Source: Denitratimonas tolerans (GTDB lineage Bacteria; Pseudomonadota; Gammaproteobacteria; Xanthomonadales; Xanthomonadaceae). Taken from it: 64,000 nt of DNA. A model generated the notes under the pieces. That model was given only the letters and a program-made list of their open reading frames with translations. It was not told the DNA's origin and ran no database searches. The position numbers were made by a program, and so were the translations under genes. Below, piece after piece: positions 28,614-37,254 of this stretch. The stretch lies in the NCBI RefSeq assembly GCF_037203605.1, contig NZ_JBBDHC010000012.1, forward strand, positions 1 to 64,000. The letters are read 5' to 3'. The stretch's first letter is position 1, and every line of letters begins with the position of its first letter.

Positions 28614-28688
28614 GTCATCCCGGCGAAGGCCGGGATCCATTTTCTGTCGGCAAGGGTCACCATGGGCCCCGATCTTCGCCGGGATGAC
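28614..28688. repeat. REP-like palindrome with an inverted partial copy
   Basis: GTCATCCCGGCGAAGGCCGG continues to GATCCAT (28614-28640) and forms a hairpin around GAA. CTTCGCCGGGATGAC (28674-28688) is an exact inverted copy of its first 15 bases. The pattern GTCATnCCnGCGAAGGCnGG is the same family as the palindromes flanking the GIY-YIG gene. The 28489-28791 gap contains no gene. Confidence 0.75.
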
Positions 28689-28791
28689 GGAGCAAGGAGT
28701 GATTGGCCGATCTTCTGGACTATGCGCGGGTGCGTGGCGCGGTGAACAGCGGGCAGCAGGGGCGTCTCGAGCTGTAGCCGCAACGTCTGGA

Positions 28792-30561
28792 TCAGCGCGC
28801 CTCACCCTGCGCGGCCAGGGTGCGCAGGTGGGCGGCGAGGCGTTCGAGGTTCCGGCGCGTGCCGTTGAGGGCGTTGCGCTGGTTTGGCGGAAGGACGTCC
28901 AGGGCGAGGTCGCGGAGGCGCTGGCTGCGGGTCTGCCAGTCCTCGCGCAGGGTGCCGGCGCGGGTGATGGCGTGGCGGCGTTCGTCGGTTTGCGGCAGGC
29001 CGTAGCCGGGTACGCCGTCGAGCAGGCCGGCGGGGCGGGCGAGGGCACCTTCCAGTGCGAGGGCGTCATCGAGCAATTCGCGCATGGGGTCGCCGTGATG
29101 GGCGGCGAGACGGCGTTTGAGCGCGTCGCGGGCGCGCAGTTCGGCGCGGCGCAGGGCGGCTTCTTCCAGCACCAGCAGGGCGGCGCTGGCGCGCAGGCCG
29201 CCGCGGGTCACCCAGGGTGCGCGTTTATCCGGGGCAAGATCGAGCCAGGCGCGCACGTCACGCGCGGGCAGCGCGAGCGCGGCGCGGGCGATGTCGAACA
29301 ATTCCGCGTAGTGCCGGTCGGCGGGCGGGAAGCGGTAGCCGAGGCGAACCGCATCTTCGCCCTGCAGCGGGGAAGGATCAGCGATGCCGGCGCGTTCGAG
29401 CCGGCGCAGCAGGGCGTTCGGCGCGATGGCGGCGATGGGTTCGCGGGCAAGGCGCGGCACGCCGTCGTGCAGCAGCTTGAAGGTTTCGCTGGCGCAGTTG
29501 TTGCCCAGGAAGGTGTAGCGGCCGTCGTAGCCCCAGTGCAGCTGCGCGGCGCGCTGGATCAGGCCGGATATTTCCTCGTCGGACAACCGCAGCGGCACCG
29601 AGCGCAGGCCGCGCAGTTCGATGGCGGTGTACTCCTCGATGACCTGGGTCAGCGGCAGCACGAACAGGCGCGAGGGGTAGCGGCCGGTGAGGCCGCGCCA
29701 GCCTGAAATCTGCACGTCGTCGACGAAGGCGCGAAACGAGAGCACGCGATGGTGCTGAAGATCGAAGCGGCAATCCGGTCCGGGCGGGCGGTCCGGCGCG
29801 CAGAGCACCAGCCGCAGCATGCTGTGGCCCCAGCGGCTCATCGCCGCACCGGTGGGCTCGGCGAAGAGGTATTCGATGCCGTACACGCGGGAAGGATCGA
29901 GCGCTTCCAGCGCGGGATCGTTGGCGGGCACGACGAAGGGCAGGGCGGGCGCGCAGTCCGCCGGTTCGGCATGGTGCGGCGTGCCAAGGCGTTCGGCGAG
30001 GAAGGCGAACAGCGCCGGGCGGCGACAGGCGTAGGTGGGATCGCGCAGGAAATATTCGACGTTGACCGCGAAAAACTCGCGCGGCGAGCGCAGTTCGTAA
30101 GGATCCGGCGAGCGGTCCCGGGTGCGGTTGCGGCTGCGAAGGCCGAAGCGGCGCGGGCGAATCTGCCAGCCGGCCAGGTCGAGCAGGCGGGGATCGCGCG
30201 AGATTTCGGTGCGGCGGTCGTAGGCGTGCGCCAGTTCGTGCAGCAGGGCGTCGATGGCCGGCCCGTCGTCATCGTCGTGCAGGAGGTGACGGGCGAGGCG
30301 GATGCGCTGGCCCCGGATGCGTCCGTGGACGGCATCGGGCAGGTCGTCGCGGAAGGAAAGCCTCAGCGACGGCAGGCCTTCGGCCATCGGTGGGGGCAGC
30401 AGTTGCGAGGTGCGTTCGATCAGGTGCTGCGCGGCGGCGCGTTCTTCGGCCGTGAGCGTGTCGGCATCCAGAGTCGGCTGCCAGGCCCGCGCCGGCCACG
30501 CGATGCCGACAAGCAGCGCAGCAGCGATGCCTTGCCATCGTCGTCGCCGCGCCGCAGACAT
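28792..30561 (-). CDS. DUF4105-family secreted protein (Lnb N-terminal-like domain)
   Basis: 589 residues with an N-terminal signal peptide (about 1-26, ending ARAW). An HELAHAYD motif near residue 107 resembles a metal site of zinc peptidases. The central region has RWGHSMLRLVLC and FLGNNCASETFKLL, the His and Cys arrangement seen in DUF4105 (related to the periplasmic part of lacto-N-biosidase and to NlpC/P60-like folds). Activity is unproven; a periplasmic hydrolase is plausible. The gene starts 7 bp after the DUF2388 gene stop, so the two form an operon. Confidence 0.82.
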   Translation of the reverse strand: MSAARRRRWQGIAAALLVGIAWPARAWQPTLDADTLTAEERAAAQHLIERTSQLLPPPMAEGLPSLRLSFRDDLPDAVHGRIRGQRIRLARHLLHDDDDGPAIDALLHELAHAYDRRTEISRDPRLLDLAGWQIRPRRFGLRSRNRTRDRSPDPYELRSPREFFAVNVEYFLRDPTYACRRPALFAFLAERLGTPHHAEPADCAPALPFVVPANDPALEALDPSRVYGIEYLFAEPTGAAMSRWGHSMLRLVLCAPDRPPGPDCRFDLQHHRVLSFRAFVDDVQISGWRGLTGRYPSRLFVLPLTQVIEEYTAIELRGLRSVPLRLSDEEISGLIQRAAQLHWGYDGRYTFLGNNCASETFKLLHDGVPRLAREPIAAIAPNALLRRLERAGIADPSPLQGEDAVRLGYRFPPADRHYAELFDIARAALALPARDVRAWLDLAPDKRAPWVTRGGLRASAALLVLEEAALRRAELRARDALKRRLAAHHGDPMRELLDDALALEGALARPAGLLDGVPGYGLPQTDERRHAITRAGTLREDWQTRSQRLRDLALDVLPPNQRNALNGTRRNLERLAAHLRTLAAQGEAR

Positions 30562-30568
30562 TGCGGAC

Positions 30569-30883
30569 TTACCGTCCGAGGATCGCCTTTGCCAGAACCA
30601 GGTCGCTGGCCTGCGCATCGGTATCCGGCTGCGCGCGCAGATGGCGCAACGCGGCCTCCAATCGCAGACTGCGGATGCGGCCTGCGCTGGCGACGAAGGC
30701 GGCGGCGTCGCGGCGGGCTTCCACGATCAGCTTGTCATCGTCCGAGGAACTGCCGGTCGTGCCCGAGGTGCCACCTGAACTTGCGCCTGCCGAGGTGCCT
30801 GCAAAGCTGGATGCGCCGGCACCCGATGCCGGAACGAGGAAGAAGAGCAACAGCGCGAGTACGGGGAAGAAGGGGCGTGCCAT
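30569..30883 (-). CDS. DUF2388-type small secreted protein
   Basis: 104 residues: signal peptide (MARPFFPVLALLLFFLVPASGAGA), a Ser/Gly/Thr-rich linker, then DDKLIVEARRDAAAFVASAG and IRSLRLEAALRHLRAQ with LVLAKAILGR at the end. This pattern matches the DUF2388 family known from Pseudomonas, whose function is unknown. It is directly followed by the DUF4105 gene, which suggests a joint periplasmic role. It is divergent from the OmpA-like gene, with 171 bp between. Confidence 0.8.
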   Translation of the reverse strand: MARPFFPVLALLLFFLVPASGAGASSFAGTSAGASSGGTSGTTGSSSDDDKLIVEARRDAAAFVASAGRIRSLRLEAALRHLRAQPDTDAQASDLVLAKAILGR

Positions 30884-31054
30884 GGATTTGTCCGCAGATG
30901 CGATGCAGGACAGGATATCGCAGTGCCTGTCGCCGTCCTCGGGAACCGGGCGGCAGGTGCCTGCCGTCCGGCGCAGATCGATCGGCGGGTCTGGAGGGCA
31001 CGGGGTGGCGCTAGACTCCGGATCCAAGCGCCAGTCACCACCAAGGAGCCGCTC

Positions 31055-31948
31055 ATGCCCGTGATTTCGATCCTGCGAATCCTGCCTCGGCTTCTGGCCG
31101 CCCTGGGCCTGCTGGCTCCGCTGGCGGCGTTCGCGTCCGACGACTGCAAACCGCACTCGCTGTTCACGCCGATGCCCGGCTACCACGTCCACAGCTGCGA
31201 ACACTCCGACTTCGATGCCAAGGGCATTCCGATCGGCCTCGACGAGGAGGGTTCGGTGAAGCTCAAGACCGTCGAGGGCATCTACGAGCTGGTCGTCTAC
31301 GTGGTCGACGACATCGACGAGAACCCGCAGCCGGCCTCGCCGCTGAAGATCCTTCGCAACCATCTGGCCGCGGCCAGCGCCAAGGGGGCGACCGTGGTGT
31401 GGGAAGAAGGTTCGGATTCGTATCTGATGGCCGGTGAATGGTCCGACATCCAGCAGCGCAGCGCGACGCTGAAGATGGAGCAGGGCGGACGCGAATACTG
31501 GGTGCACCTGGGTTCGGTGAATGATGGCGACTACTACGCCATCGCCAGCATTTCGGCCGAGCCGATGGCGCAGGTGGTGTCGGTCAACGAGCTGCTGGCG
31601 CAGCTGGACAAGGATGGGTTCCTGGCGCTGGAGGTGCATTTCGACACCGCCAAGGCGACGATCCGGCCGGAGTCGGCGGGCGTGCTCGACCAGGCCGCGT
31701 CGATGCTGCGCGAGGCGGCCTCGATGAAAGCCGAGATCGGCGGCCATACCGACAACGTCGGGGATGCCGCGGCCAATCTGGCGCTGTCCGAGCAGCGCGC
31801 CGCCAGCGTGCGCCAGGCGCTGATCGAACGCGGCATCGCGGCCGAGCGGCTGACGGCGAAGGGCTATGGCGCAACCGCGCCGGTGGCCGACAACCGCAGC
31901 GAGGCGGGCCGCGCGCAGAACCGCCGAGTGGAGCTGGTGAAACGCTGA
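31055..31948 (+). CDS. OmpA-family protein (peptidoglycan-binding C-terminus)
   Basis: 297 residues: signal peptide (about 1-27, ending AAFAS), an N-terminal domain of about 150 residues without a clear family (two early Cys), and a C-terminal OmpA-like domain about 180-297 with VHFDTAKATIRPES, GGHTDNVGD and GRAQNRRVEL, the residues that grip peptidoglycan. The N-terminal part is not a classical eight-strand barrel. Start ATG has AAGGAG upstream. It stands alone; a 148-bp gap leads to the transporter gene. Confidence 0.9.
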   Translation: MPVISILRILPRLLAALGLLAPLAAFASDDCKPHSLFTPMPGYHVHSCEHSDFDAKGIPIGLDEEGSVKLKTVEGIYELVVYVVDDIDENPQPASPLKILRNHLAAASAKGATVVWEEGSDSYLMAGEWSDIQQRSATLKMEQGGREYWVHLGSVNDGDYYAIASISAEPMAQVVSVNELLAQLDKDGFLALEVHFDTAKATIRPESAGVLDQAASMLREAASMKAEIGGHTDNVGDAAANLALSEQRAASVRQALIERGIAAERLTAKGYGATAPVADNRSEAGRAQNRRVELVKR

Positions 31949-32096
31949 GGCGGCGGGTGCCGGCGTCGTGGCGCGGCGCGCCGCGGAACAGGTGGGCGCG
32001 ACATGACTGCGGCACGAAGGTTCCTTTCCGCGCCGTTACTACGGTACCGCATGGGCGCGTATGCTGCGCTGCTTCGCGTTGCAGGGTGACGGCAGG

Positions 32097-33053
32097 ATGC
32101 GTGCGGGAATCGTCTTTGGCGTGCTGTCGGGTGCGGCCTGGGGGGCGGTGTTCCTCGTCCCGGCGCTGCTGCCGCAGTTTTCACCGCTGCTGCTCGCCAG
32201 CGGGCGCTATCTGCTTTACGGCGCGGTCTCGCTGCTGTTGGTCGGGCGTGCGCTGCCGCGGCTCTGGCGGCGGTTGGAGAAGGGCGAGCTGCGCCTGTTG
32301 GTGGAGCTGGCGCTCACGGGGAACCTCATCTACTACGTGCTCCTCGCCGGCGCGGTGCAGATGGCCGGCGTGGCCTCCACCTCGCTCATCATCGGCGCGA
32401 CGCCGGTGGTGATCACCCTGCTGGGGCGGCGCGACGCCGGCGCGGTCTCGCTGCGGCGGCTGGTCGTGCCGCTGGGCATGGTGCTGGCGGGCGTGGCCTG
32501 CATCAACCTGGACGTGCTGCTGTCCGCCCACGCGCAGGCGCGCCCGCTGGGCGAACGCGTGTTCGGCATGGCGCTGGCCGTGGGCGCGGTGCTGAGCTGG
32601 GCCTGGTACGCGGCGCGCAACGCGCGCTTCCTGCAGTCGCAGTCGCGCTTCGACGGCAACCAGTGGTCGCTCTTGTGGGGCATGGTCACCGGCGCGCTGG
32701 GCGGGCTGGTCTGGCTCGCCGTGCTCGCCCTGCCGGGCGATGCCTTCCTGCCCGGGGCGGACACGACTTCGGCCGATTGGACGCGCTTCTGGGCGCTCAA
32801 CCTGTTCCTCGCCATCGCCTGTTCCTGGTTCGGCAACTGGATGTGGAATGCCGCCGCGCGCCGCCTGCCGCTGACGCTCAGCGGGCAGATGCTGGTGTTC
32901 GAGACCCTGTTCGCCCTGCTGTACGGATTCACCTGGGCGCAGCGCTGGCCGACCATCCTGGAACTGGTCGCCGTGGGCCTCCTGGTGGCGGGCGTGGTGA
33001 TGTCGGCGCGACGCCACGCGCAGCCGCCCGGCGCGGCACCGATGCCGCACTGA
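32097..33053 (+). CDS. EamA/DMT-superfamily transporter
   Basis: 318 residues with about ten membrane helices in two EamA halves (first half starts FGVLSGAAWGAVFLVPALL; second has RVFGMALAVGAVLSWAWY). Members export or exchange small metabolites such as amino acids; the substrate cannot be read from sequence. The start at 32097 has a GGTGAC-like site upstream and leaves the first helix intact. The next gene (copper-type TonB receptor) follows after 101 bp on the same strand. Confidence 0.88.
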   Translation: MRAGIVFGVLSGAAWGAVFLVPALLPQFSPLLLASGRYLLYGAVSLLLVGRALPRLWRRLEKGELRLLVELALTGNLIYYVLLAGAVQMAGVASTSLIIGATPVVITLLGRRDAGAVSLRRLVVPLGMVLAGVACINLDVLLSAHAQARPLGERVFGMALAVGAVLSWAWYAARNARFLQSQSRFDGNQWSLLWGMVTGALGGLVWLAVLALPGDAFLPGADTTSADWTRFWALNLFLAIACSWFGNWMWNAAARRLPLTLSGQMLVFETLFALLYGFTWAQRWPTILELVAVGLLVAGVVMSARRHAQPPGAAPMPH

Positions 33054-33154
33054 AGGATGAAGCGGACGCGGCGGTGCGACACTTGGTCGCATCCCCGCGC
33101 GCGGTGCGGCTTCCTACCATTGCCTTTTACCCAACGAGGCAATGAGGGATCGCA

Positions 33155-35224
33155 ATGATGGTGCAATGGAATGCGGGTCGAGTCGCGGGCGCGGCCCTGC
33201 TGATGTCGGCCATGGCCGCCGCCTCGGTCGCTGCGGCGGAGGCGGCGGAGGCGGCGGGCGATACGCGCCAGCGCGCGCTGGATGCCATCGTGGTGACCGC
33301 GCAGGCCCCGCAGGACGGCGTGGCCTGGGAGACCGATCCCAAGCTGCCGCGCCAGCCGGTGCCGGCCAGCGACGGCGCCGACTACCTCAAGACGATCCCG
33401 GGTTTCACCGCGATCCGCAACGGCGGCAGCAACGGTGATCCGGTGCTGCGCGGCATGTTCGGCTCGCGCCTGAATCTATTGTCCAACGAGGGCAGCATGC
33501 CGGGTGCATGCCCCTCGCGCATGGACAACCCGATGTCCTACGTGGCTCCCGAAACCTTTGACCGGCTGGTGGTGGTGAAGGGTCCGCAGACGGTGCTCTG
33601 GGGGCCGGGTGCCTCGGCCGGAACGGTGCGGTTCGAGCGCGACGGTGCCCGCTTCGACATGCCCGGCGCGCGCGTCAACGCCAGCGCTCTGGTCGGATCC
33701 AACAGCCGGCGCGATGCCCTCATCGACGCCAGCGCGGGCCTGTCGCAGGGCTACGTCCGCGTCACCGGCAACCACTCCGAGGCCGACGACTACCGCGCCG
33801 GCGACGGCTCGCGCGTGCCCTCGCGCTGGGAGAAGTGGAACGCCGACGTCATGCTCGGCTGGACGCCGGACGCCGACACCCTGCTGGAAATCGGCCTGGG
33901 GCGCGGCGACGGCGAGGCGCGCTACGCCGGCCGTCGCATGGACGGGACGATGTTCGACCGCGACGCGCAGTCGATCCGCTTCGAGAAATCCGGCTTCGAC
34001 GGTGCGCTCAAGGCGATCGAAGCCAGCGCCTACCGCAACGAGGTCGATCACCTCATGGACAACTACACCCTGCGCGAGCCCAATCCCATGGGTCCGATGC
34101 CGATGCCGATGGCCTCGAACGTGGATCGCCTCACCTACGGCGGGCGCGCCGCCGCCACCTTCGACATCGGGCGCTGGGAGCTGACGCCCGGCGTGGATGC
34201 ACAGAACAGCCGCCACCGCCGCCGCAGCGCGATGGGACGCGATGCCTACCTGCTGCTGCCGCGCACCCAGGATGCCGACCTGCGCCAGCGCGGTGCTTTC
34301 GTCGAGGCCGCCTATGCCGCCAGCGCCTCGTCGCGCTGGATCGGCGGGCTGCGCCTGGACCGCGCCAGCGCCACCGACCATCGCATCGCCGCCCCCGGCA
34401 TGCCGCCGCAGCCCACGTCCGGGGAAACCCGCGATGAAACCCTGGGAAGCGGCTTCCTGCGCCACGAATGGCGCAGGGGCGAGGGTTTCAGCGCCTTCGC
34501 CGGCCTCGGCCAGGTGCGGCGCATGCCCGACTACTGGGAGCTGTTCTCGCCCAACATGGGGCCGATGGGGTCGCCCAACGCCTTCGCCGGCGTGCGCCCC
34601 GAGCGCACCACCCAGCTCGATGCCGGCCTGAACTTCCGCTCGCAGCGGCTCGATGCCTGGGTGAGCGCCTACGCCGGGCGCATCAGCGACTACATCCTGT
34701 TCACCTATCACACCGGCGGGATGATGGGCACGATGACGCGCGCCGACAATGTGGCCGCACGCATTCGTGGTGCCGAGGCCGGGCTGGAGTACCGCGCGAT
34801 CGATCGCCTCAAGCTCGGCACCACCGTGGCCTACGCCCGGGGCGAGAACCGCGACGCCGGCACGCCGCTGCCGCAGATGCCGCCGCTGGAAGCACGCATG
34901 AGCGCGACCTGGGACGCGACCAGCTGGTCGGCCGGTCTCCTGTGGCGCGTGGTCGCGGCGCAGGATCGCGTGGCGCCGGGGCAGGGCAGCGTGGTGGGCC
35001 AGGACATCGGCGAAAGCCGGGGTTTCGGCACCCTGGCGCTCAACGCCAGCGCGCGCATCGGCCAGTTCTGGCGCCTGTCCGCCGGCATCGACAACCTGTT
35101 CGACCGGGCCTACAGCGAGCACCTCAACCTGGCCGGCAGCGCCGACTTCGGCTTTCCCGCCGATCCGGTGCGGATTTACGAGCCGGGCCGCAACCTCTGG
35201 CTGAAGCTGGATTACAGCTACTGA
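33155..35224 (+). CDS. TonB-dependent receptor, copper type (OprC-like)
   Basis: 689 residues: signal peptide, a plug domain with DAIVVTAQAP near the start, PGFTAIRNGGSNGDPVLRGM, and a 22-strand-like barrel ending LWLKLDYSY with a C-terminal aromatic as outer-membrane barrels have. Met-rich loops (NPMGPMPMPM, NMGPMGSP, GGMMGTM) and the plug sequence GACPSRMDNPMSYVAPE are typical of the TonB-dependent copper receptor family. It probably takes up copper or a copper complex with TonB energy. A decayed partial copy lies at 36,521-36,844. Confidence 0.92.
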   Translation: MMVQWNAGRVAGAALLMSAMAAASVAAAEAAEAAGDTRQRALDAIVVTAQAPQDGVAWETDPKLPRQPVPASDGADYLKTIPGFTAIRNGGSNGDPVLRGMFGSRLNLLSNEGSMPGACPSRMDNPMSYVAPETFDRLVVVKGPQTVLWGPGASAGTVRFERDGARFDMPGARVNASALVGSNSRRDALIDASAGLSQGYVRVTGNHSEADDYRAGDGSRVPSRWEKWNADVMLGWTPDADTLLEIGLGRGDGEARYAGRRMDGTMFDRDAQSIRFEKSGFDGALKAIEASAYRNEVDHLMDNYTLREPNPMGPMPMPMASNVDRLTYGGRAAATFDIGRWELTPGVDAQNSRHRRRSAMGRDAYLLLPRTQDADLRQRGAFVEAAYAASASSRWIGGLRLDRASATDHRIAAPGMPPQPTSGETRDETLGSGFLRHEWRRGEGFSAFAGLGQVRRMPDYWELFSPNMGPMGSPNAFAGVRPERTTQLDAGLNFRSQRLDAWVSAYAGRISDYILFTYHTGGMMGTMTRADNVAARIRGAEAGLEYRAIDRLKLGTTVAYARGENRDAGTPLPQMPPLEARMSATWDATSWSAGLLWRVVAAQDRVAPGQGSVVGQDIGESRGFGTLALNASARIGQFWRLSAGIDNLFDRAYSEHLNLAGSADFGFPADPVRIYEPGRNLWLKLDYSY

Positions 35225-35239
35225 CGCCGCCCGATGCGA

Positions 35240-36385
35240 TCAGCGGTACTGGCGCAGGTAGCGCGTCTCGAAACCGCGCTTGAGCCAGTGGAACACGCGG
35301 CTGGATGGCAGCAGCACGCAGCGCTTGGGCGTGCGCCAGACCAGCGCGCCGCGGTCGGTGGAGTCGATGATGCACATCAGCTCGGTGGCGAAGGTTTCGC
35401 CGGAAGGGCGGCCGTCGAGGTCGGCCAGCAGGTTCGCGGCGGCGGCTTTCGCCTGAAGATCGGCCATGTGCGCCTGCTTGGGCATCCAGTCCGGTCCGGG
35501 AAAGCTGCCCGCATCGCCCGCCACCACCACGCGCTCGATGCCGGGAACGCGGCAGTGCGCGTCGGCCAGGATGAGGCCGCCGGGCGAGCGCGGCAGGGCC
35601 GTCTGGTCGAACCAGGTGCTGCCGGTCAGGCCGGGCATGAAGAGGATGAAGTCGGCGGGGAATTCGCCGCCTTCGGTCACCACCCGGTCGGCGTCGAAGC
35701 GCACCATCTTGTGTCCCAGACGGGTCGAGATGCCGCGGCGGGCCATCTCCTTCAGCAGGTACGCCACGGTCTTTTCGCCCAGCCGGCTGCCGGGCGAGGT
35801 CGAGGGGCTGAAGAAGGTCAGCTCGAAGCGTTCGCGCCGGCCCTCGCGGCGCAGCTGCTGGTCGATGCCGAACAGGAACTCGAACATCGGACCGCCGCGC
35901 ATGGCGACCGGCTCCTTCGGGTTGCCGCCGAAGCCGATCGCGATGCGCCCGCCCTGCATCCCGCGCAGCCGGTCGCGGATGCGCTCGGCCGCGTCGATGC
36001 CCTCGCAGGGCGTGATGGCGTGCTCGATGCCCGGCAGCTTCTTGATGAAGCGCGCGCCGGTGGCGATGGCGAGGGCGTCGTTGGGCACATCGCCCCGCGT
36101 GGTGCGGACGGTGCGGCCGTCGTCGGAAAGGCCGGTCACCTCGGCGGCAATGAAGTCCACCCGCTGGCGCGCGAGGAAATTGCCCAGCGGCACCACCAGG
36201 TCCTCGCGCCGGCGCAGGCCGCTCGGGATCCAGATGATGCCGGGAAGATAGTGAAGCTCGGCGCGCGGGGCGACCAGGGTGATGCCGACCGCGGCATCGC
36301 GCCGGCGCAGCTCGCGGATGAGGGAAAGGCCGGCGAATCCGGCACCGAGCACGGTGATGTTGCGCGTAGGCATCGGGTTCGTCAT
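35240..36385 (-). CDS. FAD-dependent NAD(P)/sulfide:quinone-reductase-like oxidoreductase
   Basis: 381 residues with the FAD-binding motif VLGAGFAGLSLIREL near the N-terminus, ELHYLPGIIW, a second nucleotide loop IGFGGNP, and VVVAGDAGSFPGPDWMPKQAHMA, the C-terminal FAD contact. The fold is that of sulfide:quinone reductases and type II NADH dehydrogenases. Candidate redox Cys occur in TPCEGIDAA and ELMCIIDS; whether they form the SQR disulfide site is unclear. Starts at MTNP (36385) or MPTRN (36373) are both possible. It converges with the copper receptor gene, 15 bp apart. Confidence 0.85.
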   Translation of the reverse strand: MTNPMPTRNITVLGAGFAGLSLIRELRRRDAAVGITLVAPRAELHYLPGIIWIPSGLRRREDLVVPLGNFLARQRVDFIAAEVTGLSDDGRTVRTTRGDVPNDALAIATGARFIKKLPGIEHAITPCEGIDAAERIRDRLRGMQGGRIAIGFGGNPKEPVAMRGGPMFEFLFGIDQQLRREGRRERFELTFFSPSTSPGSRLGEKTVAYLLKEMARRGISTRLGHKMVRFDADRVVTEGGEFPADFILFMPGLTGSTWFDQTALPRSPGGLILADAHCRVPGIERVVVAGDAGSFPGPDWMPKQAHMADLQAKAAAANLLADLDGRPSGETFATELMCIIDSTDRGALVWRTPKRCVLLPSSRVFHWLKRGFETRYLRQYR

Positions 36386-36435
36386 GGCGGGGTTCCGTAG
36401 TCGACGCGCGCGGCGCGAGTCATGGCGGCATGGTA

Positions 36436-36525
36436 TCTGCAACACTGCGCGCGAACGAACAGGACAGGTTGACCGCCTGACGGCATTTCCCCATGAAGTG
36501 CGGGGGCGGCTCGATCCTTGCCACC
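36436..36525 (+). pseudogene. Degenerate copy of the regB leader and first codons
   Basis: TCTGCAACACTG at 36436 and GGCTCGATCCTTGCCAC at 36509-36525 match 42312-42323 and 42383-42398, which are the leader and first codons of the real regB. The intervening bases (CGAACGAAC, GGTTGA) line up with small gaps. The copy carries no usable reading frame. It joins the receptor remnant at a shared CCAC. Confidence 0.65.
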
Positions 36526-36844
36526 GCCGCCGCAACGCGATGGGACGGGATGCATACCTGTGGCTGCCGCGCACCCAGGATGCCGACCTGCGCCAGCGCG
36601 GTGCTTTCGTCGGGGCCGCCTGTGCCGCCAGCGCCTCGTCGCGCTGAATCGGCGGGCTGCGGCAGGACCGATCCAGGGCCGAGCTGGAGTGCCGCGCGAT
36701 CGATCACCTCGAGTTCGGCGCCACCGGGCCTGCAGCGAGCACCTCAACCTGGCCGGTAGCGCCGACTTCGGCCTTCCCGCCGATCCGGTGCGGATCCTCG
36801 AACCGGGCCGCAACCTCTGACTGAAGCTGGATTACAGCTGTTGA
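36521..36844 (+). pseudogene. Decayed fragment of the copper TonB receptor gene
   Basis: Three blocks match the intact receptor in order. 36521-36665 matches about 34213-34357 (ATGCCGACCTGCGCCAGCGC shared), about 36680-36725 matches 34780-34825, and about 36727-36844 matches 35106-35227 (AGCGAGCACCTCAACCTGGC shared). Large parts are deleted, a TGA replaces the Trp codon in the SSRW block, and another TGA interrupts the last block. It is a dead partial duplicate. Confidence 0.92.
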
Positions 36845-36969
36845 CGCCGTGGCTGCGGCCGCGCTTGACTTCCGTTGGTGGGGGGGGGGGTAGCGTGCGG
36901 CGCGCCCGGGCTTGCCCGGGCCGTGCAATGGGCGGCACGCCACCCGCCTGTGTCAATGCGGCTTTCACG

Positions 36970-37143
36970 ATGATGAAGAAGCTCGCTATGATCGCGTTTC
37001 TCGCCTTGGGATCCATCACGGCCATGGGGAGTGCGAATGCGACAACCTGCAGGCCGGTGTACCAGTGCGACCCCTTTGGTTGCTATTACATCGGCGACTA
37101 TTGTTGCGATTGGTTCGGCTGCTGCTTCAAGCAGGTGTGGTAA
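36970..37143 (+). CDS. Cys-rich secreted peptide, candidate exported peptide
   Basis: 57 codons. A clear Sec signal peptide (MMKKLAMIAFLALGS to GSANA, residues 1-24) precedes a 33-residue product with seven Cys, arranged C-x5-C-x4-C-x6-CC-x4-CC. The hexapeptides CDPFGC and CDWFGC repeat within it, and it is rich in Tyr, Phe and Trp. The odd Cys count allows three disulfides plus a free or intermolecular thiol. Two adjacent ATGs (36970, 36973) are possible; the ribosome site is weak. It lies upstream of a secreted CxxC protein and a three-gene exporter on the same strand. No known family is recognised. Confidence 0.7.
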   Translation: MMKKLAMIAFLALGSITAMGSANATTCRPVYQCDPFGCYYIGDYCCDWFGCCFKQVW

Positions 37144-37254
37144 TCAAGCATCCCTCTCGCCACGCCGGTTGATCGGCGTGGTACTTTCCGCGTCGCTTCG
37201 GTTTCATCTGCCGTGGCGCGCGGCTTGTTTCGGATAATTCGGGGAAGGTACGGA

